35,659 nucleotides of DNA from Rhodospirillaceae bacterium (lineage in GTDB: Bacteria > Pseudomonadota > Alphaproteobacteria > Thalassobaculales > Thalassobaculaceae): NCBI GenBank assembly GCA_002708305.1, contig PANE01000009.1:1-35659 (forward strand), read 5' to 3'. Below are positions 34,072 through 35,659 of this stretch, piece by piece. The notes below the pieces were generated by a model, which ran no database searches, was not told the DNA's origin, and saw only the letters and a list, made by a program, of their open reading frames with translations. A program made the position numbers and the translations under genes. Position 1 is the stretch's first letter. Every line of letters begins with the position of its first letter.

Positions 34072-35265
34072 TCAAATAGACGCAATTGCTGTAAGTCGAT
34101 CTAGACCTGCACCTAGATCGGTTATTAGATCATCTATATCCTCCAAGCCTGCATGTACTCGAAGTAGTTGGCCTTTCTCATCCCAGCTAGTTGCCGTTCG
34201 GTAATCTTGTGGACCTGCTGGAATTATTAAACTTTCAAATCCACCCCAGCTAGCCCCCATACCATATAGCTCTAGCCCATCTAACATCGCCGCGAGTGCA
34301 GAGCGTGAATAGCCATCATTTAAAACAAATGAAAATAATCCACTTGCACCTTTAAAGTCTCTTTTCCAAATATGATAACCTGGATCTGATTTTAACGCGG
34401 GATGCAGAACTCTTTTAACTTCCGGACGACCTTCCAGCCAAGTTGCCAACTTAATGCCATTTTCTTGATTTTGCTCCATTCTAACAGCCATAGTCCGCAG
34501 GCCTCGTTGAGCTAAATACAAATCATCAGGCCCAGAGACATTTCCATGCATTTGCGCCATTTCCCGGGTCGCATCGGACCAGTCTTGGTTTGCTACAATC
34601 ACCCCCATCATAACATCGGAATGTCCACAAATATATTTAGTAACCGCCTCAATAACAATATCGACCCCTTTGTTGAAAGCATCAAAATAGAGCGCGCTAG
34701 CCCAAGTGTTATCCATTAAAACAACTGCGCCAATTTCATGGGCAGCATCAGCGATCGCGGGAATATCTGAGACTTCAAAAGTTTGAGATCCAGGGGCTTC
34801 TGTATAAACAGCAACCGTATTGTCATTAAATAAAGTTTTAATATCCGAGCCAATCAGCGGATCGAAAAAAGTTGTTTCGATACCAAACTTATCTAAAAAA
34901 CCATTAGCAAAGTTTCTAGCAGGTCCGTAAACATTATCAGTCATCAAAATATGGTCGCCGGGTTTAACACAAGCTAATATTCCGTTGGTCACTGCCGCTA
35001 AACCTGAAGAAACAGCAACACAACCATCTGCCCCGTATATTGCCGCGACAGCTTCTTCGAACGATCTTGTTGTTGGAGTGCCCCTACGGCCATACCTGTA
35101 ACCGGTCCAATCTGGTTTTCGTGCAGCCTCGAAAGCATCTAATGAGGGTTGAAGAATTGTGGAAGCATGATAGACAGGAGGGTTTACTACGCCATGGTTA
35201 TCGTGTGGATAGCGACCAGCATGCACAAGGTTCGTTTTCGGTTTTTTATTTGGTTTAACTGACAT
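34072..35265 (-). CDS. metC: Cystathionine beta-lyase (Cys/Met metabolism PLP enzyme)
   Basis: A 397-residue fold-type I PLP enzyme. Key elements are the YRYGRRGTPT segment near 56-65 (phosphate and active-site Tyr from the neighbouring subunit), AVSSGLAAV (84-92), the Tyr113 ring-stacking region, Asp185 (VLMDNTWAS) and Schiff-base Lys210 in EAVTKYICGHSD. It belongs to the MetC/MetB family. The close match of VTKYICGHSDVMMG to bacterial cystathionine beta-lyases favours cleavage of cystathionine to homocysteine, pyruvate and ammonia, but gamma-synthase or lyase activity is not excluded. It is cytosolic. The start is ATG 35265. No SAM-II riboswitch is evident upstream. The hom gene elsewhere in the window supplies the same pathway. 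Confidence 0.92.
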   Translation of the reverse strand: MSVKPNKKPKTNLVHAGRYPHDNHGVVNPPVYHASTILQPSLDAFEAARKPDWTGYRYGRRGTPTTRSFEEAVAAIYGADGCVAVSSGLAAVTNGILACVKPGDHILMTDNVYGPARNFANGFLDKFGIETTFFDPLIGSDIKTLFNDNTVAVYTEAPGSQTFEVSDIPAIADAAHEIGAVVLMDNTWASALYFDAFNKGVDIVIEAVTKYICGHSDVMMGVIVANQDWSDATREMAQMHGNVSGPDDLYLAQRGLRTMAVRMEQNQENGIKLATWLEGRPEVKRVLHPALKSDPGYHIWKRDFKGASGLFSFVLNDGYSRSALAAMLDGLELYGMGASWGGFESLIIPAGPQDYRTATSWDEKGQLLRVHAGLEDIDDLITDLGAGLDRLTAIASI

Positions 35266-35659
35266 TTATTGTGCCCTGTTTCTTAAAAAAAGATGAAATA
35301 AATTATGAAATCTCAGACTAATGTAACTTAAACATAGTTAAAATGATAATTGTAATGTCTTTAATTCGAATTAAGGATAGCAACTTTAGAGTAGGTCTCG
35401 AACCAAATCAGACCATTAAGCTATTGAAAACAATTTATATTTTAATAAATAGCTGAAATAAAACATAAATTTAAGTCTCAACTATGCAGCGTGTTCGCTT
35501 TTGTCTAAATTTGTTTAGTTATAAATGCGATTGTGTGCTTGCCAAAAGGTGCTGCGGGATGTTTGAATGCAGTTAATTCCGAGTAGGGTTTTGTAACGCT
35601 TTCAATGATTGATTAAAAATCAGTTATGGAAAATGAAATTAAAAACAATTCTTGGGGTA
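35266..35659. other. Very AT-rich terminal interval, no gene supported
   Basis: 394 bases upstream of the metC-like gene and to the window edge. The longest candidate is a 30-codon Cys-rich ORF at 35484-35576 without a ribosome site. A perfect 14-base palindrome lies at 35361-35374. The metC promoter must be here, but no clear -35/-10 pair stands out. Confidence 0.4.
35361..35374. repeat. Perfect palindrome TTAATTCGAATTAA
   Basis: A 14-base perfect palindrome about 100 bases upstream of the metC-like start. It is low complexity, so chance is plausible in this AT-rich stretch. It could be an operator. Confidence 0.3.

Noticed and set aside
35266-35345. SAM-II-type riboswitch upstream of the metC-like gene
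   Set aside because: I looked for its conserved pseudoknot segments and did not see a convincing match. The interval is mostly A/T runs.
35484-35576. 30-codon ORF with six Cys residues
   Set aside because: It has no ribosome site and no partner genes. A run of TGC/TGT codons by chance is plausible, and conservation cannot be tested here.

Overview
The window is an AT-rich, gene-dense stretch of bacterial chromosome. Gene content and order point to an alphaproteobacterium, probably free-living and possibly marine. The pointers are a thioesterase-rplM-rpsI block with an N-terminally extended S9, a hom-glpX-recJ cluster, and Zn-independent quinone oxidoreductase, SDR and GMC catabolic genes mixed with housekeeping genes. 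I cannot name the clade from sequence alone. No phage, transposase, integrase, plasmid gene or CRISPR array is visible.

Layout. 1-3975: the 3' end of an unidentified gene, then a two-gene heterodimeric ABC exporter with one consensus and one degenerate ATP site. 4012-8108: a CoA-related group made of an acyl-CoA synthetase and an enoyl-CoA hydratase/isomerase (minus strand), divergent from a quinone-oxidoreductase-type dehydrogenase and a PaaI-type thioesterase (plus strand). 8109-9396: a leader with a perfect 16-bp hairpin, then rplM-rpsI and a clear intrinsic terminator. 9586-11217: a Na/Pi-cotransporter-type membrane protein with a PhoU-like tail, followed by an unusual open stretch in the same frame. 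11526-15741: an oxidoreductase group with a Tyr-type GST, an SDR lacking the YxxxK motif, a canonical SDR and a GMC flavoprotein. 15976-18192: a protein I do not recognise and an OmpA-C-like lipoprotein. 18287-22401: hom-glpX-recJ (homoserine synthesis, gluconeogenic FBPase II, single-strand exonuclease). 22558-22633: tRNA-Glu(UUC). 22951-26699: a small unknown gene, an enolase-superfamily (mandelate-racemase-like) enzyme, and a convergent EamA exporter-PLP decarboxylase pair. 26811-30423: an ABC-F protein and a four-domain rhodanese protein in which only two domains keep the catalytic Cys. 30448-34034: modABC (molybdate uptake), a divergent PNPOx-fold flavoprotein and a single-domain ModE-like regulator. 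34072-35265: a cystathionine beta-lyase/gamma-synthase family gene, then about 390 bases without a convincing gene.

How the genes work together. The clearest functional units are the ABC exporter pair, the ribosomal operon, hom-glpX-recJ, the decarboxylase with its exporter, and the molybdate locus with its likely regulator. I did not find a clearly new multi-gene system. The most unusual items are the four-rhodanese protein, the SDR without its catalytic dyad, the unrecognised 342-residue protein beside an atypical OmpA-like lipoprotein, the flavoprotein between modABC and the ModE-like gene, and the open frame beyond the Na/Pi gene's amber stop.
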